From assembly GCF_040096075.1 (NCBI RefSeq), contig NZ_JBBMFJ010000001.1:165597-229596 (forward strand): DNA of 64,000 nucleotides, read 5' to 3'. The stretch comes from Brotaphodocola faecis (lineage in GTDB: Bacteria; Bacillota; Clostridia; Lachnospirales; Lachnospiraceae). This document shows, piece after piece, positions 16,254-24,327 of this stretch (its first letter is position 1; every line of letters begins with the position of its first letter). Position numbers and translations under genes: made by a program. The notes under the pieces were generated by a model that had not been told where the DNA came from, did no database searches, and saw only the letters and a program-made list of their open reading frames with translations.

Positions 16254-17306
16254 TTACCCCCTTTTCTCAAGTCTGCTCAGGGCCATCTTTGCTCCATATT
16301 CGATGGAATTGAGCAGGCTCAGTTCATTTGCGTCTCCTTTTCCGGCATGATCGAAAGCGGTTCCATGATCTACGGATACACGGATGATCGGAAGTCCCAG
16401 CGTGATATTGATTCCCGCAACTGCATTCCACTGCTGCCGCTCACGGTCATACACAAATCCCTGTACTTTTGTCGGAATATGTCCCTGATCATGGTACATG
16501 CATACAACAATGTCATACCAGCCGCCGATTGCCTGGGAAAATACCGTATCCGGCGGACACGGTCCGATTGCCTGAATGCCCTTTTCCTTTGCCTCCGCAA
16601 TGGCCGGTTCAATCTCCTCAATTTCCTCTCTTCCGAACATTCCATGTTCGCCACAGTGTGGATTTAAGCCTGCCACAGCTACCTTTGGCTCCTTGATGCC
16701 AAGATCGCGGCATACCTCATCTGCCATCTCGATCACATCCAGGATCCGCTCTTTTTTACAACGGTCGCAGGCTTCCCGTAAGGATACATGGGTGGATACA
16801 TGTACCACACGGAAATCATTGTGTGCCAGCATCATGCAGTACCTTTTTGTTCCGGTATAGTCTGCGTAAATCTCCGTATGACCGGAATAATGATGTCCTG
16901 CCAGGTTGATGGCTTCCTTGCTGATTGCGTTGGTGATCGTGCCATCCACCTCATCTGCCATTGCCAGCTGAATGGCTTTCACCACATACTGGAATGCGGC
17001 TTCTCCTGCTTCTTTGCTGATCTTTCCCAGCTCGATCTCAGACGGATCGGAGATCAGATGCATATCGTAAACATTCATGATGCTCTTCTCATAAACCGCA
17101 TCCTTTACATCTTCGATCACATGAATCCGGATCTGATCGTTTAATCCGGTACAGACAAGCGCCTGCTGCATCATGCACGGATCGCCAATCACGACTGGTC
17201 TGCACATTTCATAAACACTGTCGTTCGCAAATGCTCTTGCGGTGATCTCCGGTCCGGCTCCTGCAGGATCTCCTGCCGTAATTGCCAGAATTGGTAACTG
17301 TGCCAT
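16254..17306 (-). CDS. pdxA2: PdxA2-type 4-phosphate dehydrogenase (D-threonate/D-erythronate 4-phosphate)
   Basis: This 350-residue protein has the PdxA fold. It starts with ITAGDPAGAGPEIT near residues 9-22, and the metal-binding histidines sit in HYSGHTEIYAD (about 134-144), MYHDQGHIPTK (about 270-280) and the VDHGTAFDHAG segment (about 313-323). In PdxA2 the enzyme oxidises C4-acid 4-phosphates with NAD+ and decarboxylates them to dihydroxyacetone phosphate. Its neighbour is a DUF1537 kinase (5-bp gap), the diagnostic partner of PdxA2, so it is not the vitamin B6 enzyme. It is co-directional with the Fe-ADH gene 20 bp upstream. Confidence 0.9.
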   Translation of the reverse strand: MAQLPILAITAGDPAGAGPEITARAFANDSVYEMCRPVVIGDPCMMQQALVCTGLNDQIRIHVIEDVKDAVYEKSIMNVYDMHLISDPSEIELGKISKEAGEAAFQYVVKAIQLAMADEVDGTITNAISKEAINLAGHHYSGHTEIYADYTGTKRYCMMLAHNDFRVVHVSTHVSLREACDRCKKERILDVIEMADEVCRDLGIKEPKVAVAGLNPHCGEHGMFGREEIEEIEPAIAEAKEKGIQAIGPCPPDTVFSQAIGGWYDIVVCMYHDQGHIPTKVQGFVYDRERQQWNAVAGINITLGLPIIRVSVDHGTAFDHAGKGDANELSLLNSIEYGAKMALSRLEKRG

Positions 17307-17326
17307 GTTGTAATCCCCCTTCTCTC

Positions 17327-18481
17327 TTATAAAACCTTCAGATAAATGGAACGAATGTCATCCAGTGTCAGTTCCTTGCGGTTATTTACCAGAAGTCTGG
17401 TCTGTTTGCTTCCGGAATCTACCAGAAAATCCAGATCTTCTTTCTTTACGCCAAAGCTGTATAAATCGGTCGGAATCTCCGTGAACTTCACGATGTCCTC
17501 GATCTGACCGATCACATAATCTGCTTTCGCGTCAATGCTTTCCTCAAACAAGGACGGATTGATCGCGTCACAAAGTTCTGCCAGCTGTACTGCACAGGCT
17601 TCTTTGTTCATTTTCATAACATGCGCAAATAAGATTGCGTTGGATACGCCGTGCGGGATGTGGTATTTGCCGCCTAACGGATAAGACAGAGCATGAACTG
17701 CGGTAGTACCGCTTCCGGTAATTGCCACACCACCGTAAAAAGCGCCCAGCATCATATTGCTTTTTGCTTCCATATTGTCCGGATTGCAGTAAGCCTCTCT
17801 GATATTTTCAAAGATCAGTTTTGCCCCGGCAAGCGCATAGGTATTGCTCAATGGAGTGGCCTTTTTGGAAGTGTAGCACTCTACCACATGCGCCAGCGCA
17901 TCTACTCCGGTTGCTGCCACAATGGATTTCGGAAGTTTTTTGATCACCTGCGCATCCAGAATCACGTAATCCGGAATCATGGCGGTATTGACAATACCTT
18001 TCTTTACTTCCTCTTCCGGAACTGCCACGATCGCATTGCAGGTTGCCTCAGAACCGGTTCCGCAGGTAGTCGGGATGGCCACACTCTTCATCTGTTTTCT
18101 TCCAAGAGACGGGTCTGCCAGAAGATCTTTTACAGAATAGTCAGAACCCTTTAAAATAGAAACCAGCTTTGCGGCATCCATAACGCTTCCGCCGCCAAAT
18201 GCTACGATCAGGTCTCCCTCACTGTTTTCTGCCTGTCTGCGGATTTTTTCCACATCCTCGTAAGATGGCTCCGGTCTCAGATCACTGAAAATCTCATATG
18301 CGGTTTCCTGCTCTTTTAACGCATCCAGTAAAAGATCCAGTAACCCTGCCCCGATGATTCCTTTATCTGTAAAAACAAGCACTTTCTTTGCCTGCTCTTT
18401 TGCGATCACTTCCCTGATGCTCTCTGCGATGCTTCCCTCTCCTGTATAAAGTACAGATGGGATAATCAACTGATGTTTCAT
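17327..18481 (-). CDS. Iron-containing alcohol dehydrogenase
   Basis: This 384-residue protein is of the group III Fe-ADH family. It has the NAD-binding GGGSVMDAAKL motif near residues 95-105, PTTCGTGSEAT near 137-147, and the metal ligands in DALAHVVE near 193-200 and HALSYPLGGKYHIPHG near 262-277. It is the first gene of the sugar-acid operon and starts across from the divergent regulator. A role reducing or oxidising a hydroxy-aldehyde or hydroxy-acid intermediate is inferred from context; the substrate is unknown. Confidence 0.92.
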   Translation of the reverse strand: MKHQLIIPSVLYTGEGSIAESIREVIAKEQAKKVLVFTDKGIIGAGLLDLLLDALKEQETAYEIFSDLRPEPSYEDVEKIRRQAENSEGDLIVAFGGGSVMDAAKLVSILKGSDYSVKDLLADPSLGRKQMKSVAIPTTCGTGSEATCNAIVAVPEEEVKKGIVNTAMIPDYVILDAQVIKKLPKSIVAATGVDALAHVVECYTSKKATPLSNTYALAGAKLIFENIREAYCNPDNMEAKSNMMLGAFYGGVAITGSGTTAVHALSYPLGGKYHIPHGVSNAILFAHVMKMNKEACAVQLAELCDAINPSLFEESIDAKADYVIGQIEDIVKFTEIPTDLYSFGVKKEDLDFLVDSGSKQTRLLVNNRKELTLDDIRSIYLKVL

Positions 18482-18565
18482 GATTTGTTGCTCCTTTCAC
18501 TCTCCCTTGATGATGCCATCATATCAGCATCGTCTCATTTCTTACACAATTTCTATTTTTCTTTT

Positions 18566-18631
18566 TGTGTCATTATGAAACACTTATGTTTTTTCGTTGC
18601 TTTTCTCTTATTTTTGTTTTATTATGAAACA
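18566..18631. promoter_or_regulatory. Two copies of a 17-bp dyad in the divergent promoter region
   Basis: TGTGTCATTATGAAACA (18566-18582) and TGTTTTATTATGAAACA (18615-18631) share the form TGT(G/T)T(C/T)-ATTAT-GAAACA, a partial dyad. Their centres are 49 bp apart in the 177-bp gap between the Fe-ADH operon and its regulator. They are the best candidate operators for the PrpR_N-type regulator. No TGGCAC-N5-TTGCW sigma-54 element was found in the gap. Confidence 0.55.
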
Positions 18632-18658
18632 TATCAAAGCAAGCACCGGAGGTTATTC

Positions 18659-20458
18659 ATGGAAACTATCCATTTTCTTGTCATATCCCCTTACCGCGGC
18701 ATGAATGAACTAGTTCACGAAGTTCTTCTTACTGAGCCACAGGTACAGGCAGACTGCTATGTGGCAAACTTAACTGAAGTAGATTCCCTGCTGGTCAAAC
18801 GGAATCTGCTGAACTATGATGCGATCATCTCACGCGGTGGGACTGCCGCCCACCTGAAAGAACATGTCTCTCTCCCTGTGTACGATATCGGGCTCTGGTC
18901 GCTGGATGCCCTGCGTGCAATCAGGCTCGCGCAGACTTTCGGCCAGCCTATGGCAATCGTAGGCTTTGAAACCATTACCAGTCATGCCCGTGTCTTATGT
19001 GAACTCCTGGATTACGATATTCCGATCTATACGATTTTCCATAAAGAAGAAGCCCGGCCGATCATACAGCAGATCAAAAATCTTGGTATCTCCGTAGTTG
19101 TATGTGATGTCATTGCGCACGACCTGGCCCTTTCCATGGAAATCACGCCCGTACTCGTCACCAGCGGATACGAATCCGTACAAAGTACGATCCAGCAGGC
19201 CATCACGCTGACTCGCGGATACCTGCAAAGCCGCCGGGAACTGACACAGCTGACCATGGCATTCCAGAACAATCCTGTTTCCTGTACCATTTTCGACCAG
19301 TATGGCAGGATCGTCATGTCCAGTCTGCCGGAATATGAAAAAAAGCTGGTTCTTTCCTTTTTGCAGGAACATTTCAAAAAATTATGGGAAAACGGCGATG
19401 CTTCTCTGGAACGCAGCATCAAAGGAAGCTCCCTCCGGTTTACCATGAAAAAATCAACCCTGCGGAATCATACCTTTCTCTATGTTTATTCTCTATTGAA
19501 AGAAAAACAGGAGATCCGAAAGATTGATGCAATCACAGAGAAAAATGCCGGCAGCAATACCATGATGGATTTTTCCTACTTTAACAGCACACACAACCTG
19601 TCCAGCACACGGGATCTGATTGAAAAGTACAGCCATGTTTCCACCCCCGTACTGATTTCTGGTGAAAAAGGAACAGGAAAAGATCTGGCCGCGTACAACA
19701 TTTACTGCAAAAGCAGTTACCGCAATGCCGTTTTTTATCAGATTGACTGTGCCTATGCCACAGAACGGAACTGGACCTATCTGCTCACGCACCATGAGTC
19801 CCCTCTGGCGCACAATGGGCACAGCATTTACCTGAAACAGATGGAAACCATCCCGCCACAGATTTTCAACCAACTGCTCTCCTATATTGCAGATACCAGG
19901 CTGGCAACACGAAACCGTCTGTACTTTTCTTTTTCCACGAATAACGAAAACTATGATTCCAAACCTGTCATTACCGGAATCACCAAACTGTTTTCCTGTC
20001 TGTCACTCCATCTTCCGCCTCTGAGAGAACGGACAGATGATATTCCCTATCTGACCACGCTCTACATCAACCAGATGAATGCGGACCTGGGAAAACAGAT
20101 CATTGGATTTGACAGCAGAGCCAGCCTTGCGCTCAAACAATTTCCATGGGATGGAAATCTCCATCAGCTGCAGCGGATTGTTTATGAATTAATGCTGATC
20201 ACCACAACCCCTTATATTTCTTATGAAAACACCATGCGTCTGCTGCATCAGGAAACTGCACTCTGGATATCTCCGGGACAATCCGGCTATCAGTTTGACT
20301 TAAATCAGACGCTTGAACATATCACCTACGATGTCGTGCGCATGGTACTCAAAGAAGAAAATAACAATCAGAGCCGTACTGCACAGCGTCTTGGCATCGG
20401 CCGCAGTACACTGTGGCGAATTCTCAAAACGCACTCTGATATTCCGGATCAAAACTAA
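18659..20458 (+). CDS. PrpR_N-type regulator with degenerate sigma-54-activator AAA domain and Fis HTH
   Basis: The protein is about 599 residues. The start at 18659 has CCGGAGG just upstream; the longer frame back to 18473 is rejected. Residues 1-190 form a PrpR_N-type sensor domain (YDAIISRGGTAAHL; VGFETITSHARVL). A spacer region follows, then an AAA domain with Walker A GEKGTGKDLA and a C-terminal Fis-like helix-turn-helix (NQSRTAQRLGIGRSTLWRIL). The sigma-54 contact motif GAFTGA is absent, and the Walker B region reads HSIYLKQME instead of a GTLFLDE-like sequence. It is therefore unlikely to be a working sigma-54 ATPase. It probably controls the divergent sugar-acid operon and may bind its intermediate. 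Confidence 0.82.
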   Translation: METIHFLVISPYRGMNELVHEVLLTEPQVQADCYVANLTEVDSLLVKRNLLNYDAIISRGGTAAHLKEHVSLPVYDIGLWSLDALRAIRLAQTFGQPMAIVGFETITSHARVLCELLDYDIPIYTIFHKEEARPIIQQIKNLGISVVVCDVIAHDLALSMEITPVLVTSGYESVQSTIQQAITLTRGYLQSRRELTQLTMAFQNNPVSCTIFDQYGRIVMSSLPEYEKKLVLSFLQEHFKKLWENGDASLERSIKGSSLRFTMKKSTLRNHTFLYVYSLLKEKQEIRKIDAITEKNAGSNTMMDFSYFNSTHNLSSTRDLIEKYSHVSTPVLISGEKGTGKDLAAYNIYCKSSYRNAVFYQIDCAYATERNWTYLLTHHESPLAHNGHSIYLKQMETIPPQIFNQLLSYIADTRLATRNRLYFSFSTNNENYDSKPVITGITKLFSCLSLHLPPLRERTDDIPYLTTLYINQMNADLGKQIIGFDSRASLALKQFPWDGNLHQLQRIVYELMLITTTPYISYENTMRLLHQETALWISPGQSGYQFDLNQTLEHITYDVVRMVLKEENNNQSRTAQRLGIGRSTLWRILKTHSDIPDQN

Positions 20459-20476
20459 ATTTATGGAGGAACCTCT

Positions 20477-20565
20477 ATGCTAAAACAGCTCCGATATTTC
20501 CAGTCCGTTGTCAAAAACAACAGATTGATGCCTGGATTGAGGATGTAGAGAAACTGCTGAAATAA
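20477..20565 (+). pseudogene. LysR gene start fused to an unrelated gene end (deletion scar)
   Basis: A GGAGG site precedes an ATG whose first codons read MLKQLRYFQSVVKNN, the N-terminus of a LysR-type regulator. After 15 codons the frame loses similarity and stops. In the next frame QIDAWIEDVEKLLK then stop looks like the C-terminus of another protein. The arrangement suggests a deletion that joined two genes. Confidence 0.5.
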
Positions 20566-20577
20566 TATAAAAATACA

Positions 20578-20623
20578 GACAAGGGACGAAAGCAATTATC
20601 TAAAATTGCTTTCATCCCTTGTC
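20578..20623. terminator. Terminator between regulator scar and fic
   Basis: A 20-bp stem with one mismatch (GACAAGGGACGAAAGCAATT and its complement) has a 6-nt loop and a T-rich right side. It can serve both the plus-strand scar and the minus-strand fic gene. Confidence 0.8.
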
Positions 20624-20627
20624 TATT

Positions 20628-21233
20628 TTACAAATCTTCCGTTTTAAAAGTCGTGTATCCCTCGTAATAGTAGCTGTGGTCGATTCCTTTCATAAATACT
20701 TCTCCACTGTCTACCTCATCCGTCAGCGCAGCCTTCAAAAGTACTTTAATCTCTACATCCTTAATGGGACTGCGCTCCATGGCGAGCAGGTAATCTTCTT
20801 TATCAACCTTACTCCAGTCCACTACCTGACCGATGCCTTTTTTCAGCATCTGATCGAGCCAGATGCGGGTGCTGCGTCCGTTTCCTTCCCGAAACGGATG
20901 CGCAATATTCATTTCCACATATTTTTCAATGATTTCATCAAACGTAGACCATGGCATTTTATCAATGTTCGCCAGCGCCGCCTCCAGATACATCAGCGGA
21001 GCAAAACGGAAATTGCCTTTTGCCAGATTCACGGTCCGTATTTTTCCGGCAAACTCATAAATATCTTCAAAAAGACACCTGTGTATCTCTTTTAATGATG
21101 CGAATGTTCCGGCGGGAAGCGTGTCCAGCGTTCCGCTTTTGAACAGTTCTGCCGCTTTTTTCTTGCTGATCCGCTCTTCCTCCCGGGCAAGCTCTGCAGA
21201 ACTGGTGATGCCTAATTTATTTTCAAGAGCCAT
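20628..21233 (-). CDS. Fic domain protein, probable AMP transferase
   Basis: The protein has 201 residues; the ATG at 21233 has GAGGAGG upstream. The Fic signature HPFREGNGRSTR lies at about residues 112-123, with the catalytic His, acidic residue and anion-binding loop intact, and a flap-like GNFRFAP segment lies near 73-79. Such enzymes usually transfer AMP from ATP to a target protein hydroxyl. The inhibitory motif (S/T)xxxE(G/N) is not evident near either end, and no small antitoxin gene is next to it. It has its own promoter at 21261-21289. Target and restraint are unknown. Confidence 0.88.
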   Translation of the reverse strand: MALENKLGITSSAELAREEERISKKKAAELFKSGTLDTLPAGTFASLKEIHRCLFEDIYEFAGKIRTVNLAKGNFRFAPLMYLEAALANIDKMPWSTFDEIIEKYVEMNIAHPFREGNGRSTRIWLDQMLKKGIGQVVDWSKVDKEDYLLAMERSPIKDVEIKVLLKAALTDEVDSGEVFMKGIDHSYYYEGYTTFKTEDL

Positions 21234-21260
21234 GCTGACCTCCTCATGTCCATTTCTATC

Positions 21261-21289
21261 ATTATATAGGATTCCCAATTGAAAAACAA
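21261..21289 (-). promoter_or_regulatory. Promoter of fic
   Basis: On the minus strand TTGTTT (21284-21289), 17 bp, then TATAAT (21261-21266), about 27 bp before the fic start. Confidence 0.6.
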
Positions 21290-21379
21290 GCTTTAACGCC
21301 CTAACGAACTCAGGCTGATTGAATCCTTTTCCAATGACCTCACTGGAAAAGGAAGCAAAGAACACGATCATAATCAGGA

Positions 21380-21560
21380 TCTTCCGGAGATTCAGCGCAC
21401 CAAAGCTGCTTAAAGAAACACGGAAAAACCGAGGAAGCCCACAATGCGATTCTGTACGGCGCCAAGATTCTGTCCGGAGCCGCATATGAACTGATTACAA
21501 AGCCAGAGCTTCTGCAGGCTGTGAAAGCAGAAATCTGGAGAAAGAAAATGCCGAGGCACA
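21380..21560 (+). pseudogene. C-terminal remnant of an M20/AbgB-like amidohydrolase
   Basis: One plus-strand frame reads AHNAILYGAKILSGAAYEL and then ITKPELLQAVKAEIW, matching the C-terminal helix region of M20 peptidases of the p-aminobenzoyl-glutamate hydrolase type. It lacks a start and everything upstream, has an in-frame stop just before it, and no ribosome site. The surrounding 21290-21587 holds no intact gene. Confidence 0.5.
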
Positions 21561-21587
21561 GGGATAGCAGGTGCCTTCTATTACGCA

Positions 21588-22217
21588 TCAGAATAACTGC
21601 CCCGGCAGCGTTTTCTTTTCCTTCACCGGAAACGTTGCGTCAAACGCTTCAAAGTCTTCTGGATGTTCCTCTGCCACGAAATATGACTTGGGATCCCGGT
21701 AAGTCCCGCAGATGGAATCTAAAAATCCCGGTTCCAGCTCCTTGATCAGGAAATATGGAACCACCTCATCCTCCGATTCTGCATCGTCATAGCGAATCTG
21801 TCTGGAACTTGCGGTGACAAAACCGGACTTCCCATAAAAATCAATATTTCCAGTAATGGCCAGAGCTTTCACGCCCAGCTTCTTCGCCTCTTCCATGGAA
21901 TAGTCCAGAAGCTTCTTTCCATAGCCCTGGCGTTTGTAAGCCGGTGCTATGCTGATCGGACCAAACGTCATGATCGGTACAGACGCTCCGTCTTCTGTTA
22001 TGATCTCAGATTTTGCGTACATCACATGGCCGATGAGTTTCCCATCCAGCTCCATGACAAAATCCAGTTCCGGCACAAAGCCGCTGTCTGCGCGGTAGCA
22101 ATGCAGTACATAATGCTCCGTGCAGCCAGGGCGGTATACATTCCAGAATGCTTCCCGTGTCAGGTTTTCCACTGCGCGATAATCTTTTTCTGTTTCTCTG
22201 CGAATTTTCAGACTCAT
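21588..22217 (-). CDS. GNAT-family N-acetyltransferase
   Basis: This 209-residue protein has the acetyl-CoA-binding motif A around ISIAPAYKRQGYGKKLLDYSM (split here as IAPAYKRQGYGKKLL, residues about 93-107). An N-terminal GNAT helix (KDYRAVENLTREAF) and a C-terminal FYGKSGF strand fit the family. Its start overlaps the TetR stop by 4 bases, so the two are co-translated and under TetR control. The substrate is unknown; a small-molecule or drug acetylation role is possible given the TetR and MATE neighbours. Confidence 0.88.
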   Translation of the reverse strand: MSLKIRRETEKDYRAVENLTREAFWNVYRPGCTEHYVLHCYRADSGFVPELDFVMELDGKLIGHVMYAKSEIITEDGASVPIMTFGPISIAPAYKRQGYGKKLLDYSMEEAKKLGVKALAITGNIDFYGKSGFVTASSRQIRYDDAESEDEVVPYFLIKELEPGFLDSICGTYRDPKSYFVAEEHPEDFEAFDATFPVKEKKTLPGQLF

Positions 22218-22831
22218 ACTGTCTCCTCCTTTTCCTGTTTCAACGATTTACAGCTCTGTTCCAGGCAGGCATCCGCCAGCGCAAGCACTGCTTCTTTCTC
22301 CGACGCTTCTGCTCCGTCGTAAACCGTGTATAAAAGAAACATCGGCGCGTAAAAAGAAGCTGCTTTCTCCTGTGGCTCTGAAAAGCCCATACCGGCAAAC
22401 AGATCCGCTACATAGCCCATCGGTCCCGCCGCCAGATACTGCTGATAAAGCTTTCCCATGGTTTCGCTGCGGTACTGCTCCAGTGTTAACAGTCTCCGGA
22501 ACCGGGACGCAAACGCATCCTCCGTCCAATAGCGAAACTGGGCTTTGCTGAACTCCAGCAGCTGCTTTAAGGATGTGCTCTGATATGCTTCTTCCATCTC
22601 GTCCACAGTTCCCTCCGGCACCTCATAGTCTCCGGCCTGCTCTGCGTCACGCTGCTCCATGCGCGCGACAATGCTGTCAAAAATGTCCTGCTTGTTTTTG
22701 TAATGTTTATACAGCGCCCCCTTCGTCATGCCAAGCTCACCCGCAATGGTGCTGACCGATACCGCCTCATATCCGTCTTCCGCGAAAAGACGAAGGGCAG
22801 TCTGAAGGATGCGTTCTTTTGTGTCTGTCAT
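22214..22831 (-). CDS. TetR-family transcriptional repressor
   Basis: The protein has 205 residues with the TetR helix-turn-helix at about 5-50 (ERILQTALRLFAEDGYEAVSV followed by IAGELGMTKGALYKHYKNK). The remainder is the ligand-binding helical domain. The ATG at 22831 follows GGAGG; earlier in-frame ATG codons lie within the operator and are rejected. A perfect 18-bp inverted repeat overlaps its own promoter, so it is very likely autoregulated. It is co-transcribed with the GNAT gene. It may also affect the MATE gene upstream, but no copy of the operator is seen before that gene. Confidence 0.92.
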   Translation of the reverse strand: MTDTKERILQTALRLFAEDGYEAVSVSTIAGELGMTKGALYKHYKNKQDIFDSIVARMEQRDAEQAGDYEVPEGTVDEMEEAYQSTSLKQLLEFSKAQFRYWTEDAFASRFRRLLTLEQYRSETMGKLYQQYLAAGPMGYVADLFAGMGFSEPQEKAASFYAPMFLLYTVYDGAEASEKEAVLALADACLEQSCKSLKQEKEETV

Positions 22832-22846
22832 TCGGTACCTCCTATA

Positions 22847-22897
22847 AAGTAAACGACCGTTCACTTATAATGTAGTGAACGGTCGTTTACTTGTCAA
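22847..22897 (-). promoter_or_regulatory. TetR operator overlapping the tetR promoter
   Basis: AAGTAAACGACCGTTCAC (22847-22864) and its exact complement (22875-22892) are separated by 10 nt. Each arm is itself a near-palindrome (AACG-AC-CGTT), so the site looks like two adjacent TetR dimer sites. On the minus strand TTGACA (22892-22897) lies at the edge of one arm, and that arm fills the 17-bp spacer to a TACATT -10. Confidence 0.8.
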
Positions 22898-22907
22898 GGG
22901 TTTTTAT

Positions 22908-24263
22908 TTAATTAAATAATCGTTTCTCCATCCACTTTCCGCCTCTCCACCGGAATACATAAATCGTTCCACGGAATCCCCAGTCCAGCATGGACATGGC
23001 AATCCAGACACCGACGGCACCAAGCTGCAGCGAACCTGCCAGAATGTGAGCTCCACCAAGCCGCATAACCCACATCGACAAAATGGAAATCACCATAGGG
23101 AACCTGACATCACCGGATGCCCGCAGGGAAGCCGGAAGATCAAAGGACAGCGGCCACAGGGTAACCGCACCCGCCGTATGCCATAAAAACATGGTGATCA
23201 TCAGCTTTGCTGTTTCCTCGGACAGTTTGTAAATCTTCAGAATTCCCGGCAGACTTAAGACCATAACACCACACCAGATCCACATGGCCGCATAGGCCAT
23301 CTTCATCAGCTTCCAGTTATAATAGCGTGCCTGTTCATAGCCATTCTTTCCCACGCACCGGGAAATGACCGGGATCATGGCAAGCTGAACGGCACTGCCC
23401 GGAATTACCTCCAGCGATGCCAGCGTCTGCGTGACCGCGTTGGCCGTAATTGCGCTGGTTCCAAATGTAGTTACAAACCCCAGAATCACGATCTTTCCTA
23501 ACTGAAAAATTCCATTTTCTACACCATTCGGAATACCCAGACTCAGAATATTTTGGGTAAGATTCCAGTCAAAACGGTGGCGCAGGCTCCGCTCAATACT
23601 CAGCTCCCGCTTCGGATTCAGCAAAAGCCAGACTACAATAAATGCCGCCACCCAGCGGGATACCAACGTGGAAAGTGCCGCGCCCTGGGTTCCCATCAGG
23701 AATCCATAAATGAGAATGGCGTTGCCCACCGCATTGATGGCATTCATGAGCAGCGAGATCTTCATGGTTGTCTCCGAATCATTCATGGTCCGGAAAATGG
23801 CCGTTCCCGCTTCAAAAATGCCAATAGCCGGAATGGAAAAGACGGCCACGAACAGATACCGCTTCGCATGATAGTACACATCCGCTTCAATATGACCAAA
23901 CAGATGCGTCAGAATCCATTCGGAAATGCCAGACATCAGCAGCATGATAACCAGAGAAATGATGGCATTCAGCCAGATCAGTTCTCCGGCTGAACGCTTC
24001 GCCTCCGCCTTATTTCCGGCACCTAAGCGCTGTCCGGCCACAATCGCGCCTCCAGCAGCCAGTGCCGCAAAAATATAGATCAAAAGCTGAAAGACCGTAT
24101 CAATCAGGGATACGCCGGATACCGCTGCCTCGCCCACACTGGATACCATGATGGAATCCAGAAGTCCTACGATCAGCTTTAGTGCCAGCTCAATGACCAG
24201 CGGAATCACCAGATGAATCAGATCTTTATTAGAAAAGATCAGGTTTTTCGGTTGTGATTTCAT
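22908..24263 (-). CDS. MATE-family multidrug/cation exporter
   Basis: This 451-residue protein has 12 hydrophobic segments with the MATE pattern: IPLVIELALKLIVGLLDSIMV in the first helix region, GGAIVAGQRLGAGNKAEAK near residue 75, and FGTSAITANAVTQTLASLEVIPG in the second half. It would expel organic cations using a Na+ or H+ gradient. It sits between the sirtuin-macro terminator and the tetR operator. Regulation by the TetR protein is possible but not shown. Confidence 0.92.
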   Translation of the reverse strand: MKSQPKNLIFSNKDLIHLVIPLVIELALKLIVGLLDSIMVSSVGEAAVSGVSLIDTVFQLLIYIFAALAAGGAIVAGQRLGAGNKAEAKRSAGELIWLNAIISLVIMLLMSGISEWILTHLFGHIEADVYYHAKRYLFVAVFSIPAIGIFEAGTAIFRTMNDSETTMKISLLMNAINAVGNAILIYGFLMGTQGAALSTLVSRWVAAFIVVWLLLNPKRELSIERSLRHRFDWNLTQNILSLGIPNGVENGIFQLGKIVILGFVTTFGTSAITANAVTQTLASLEVIPGSAVQLAMIPVISRCVGKNGYEQARYYNWKLMKMAYAAMWIWCGVMVLSLPGILKIYKLSEETAKLMITMFLWHTAGAVTLWPLSFDLPASLRASGDVRFPMVISILSMWVMRLGGAHILAGSLQLGAVGVWIAMSMLDWGFRGTIYVFRWRGGKWMEKRLFN

Positions 24264-24290
24264 AGAATCTTTCCTCCCCAGCCTGCAAAA

Positions 24291-24327
24291 TAAAAGAATG
24301 CAGATATTCTTTCGAATACCTACATTC
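24291..24327 (-). terminator. Terminator after the macro-sirtuin pair
   Basis: A 14-bp stem (GAATGTAGGTATTC with GAATATCTGCATTC, two G-U pairs), GAAA loop, then TTTTATTTTG on the minus strand, directly behind the sirtuin stop codon. Confidence 0.8.

Noticed and set aside
18473..18658. Extended N-terminus for the PrpR_N-type regulator
   Set aside because: The extra 62 residues cross the operator region and the Fe-ADH start, are not PrpR_N-like, and the ATG at 18659 has a proper ribosome site.
18482..18658. Sigma-54 promoter for the sugar-acid operon
   Set aside because: No GG-N10-GC arrangement matching TGGCAC-N5-TTGCW was found on the minus strand; the regulator also lacks GAFTGA.
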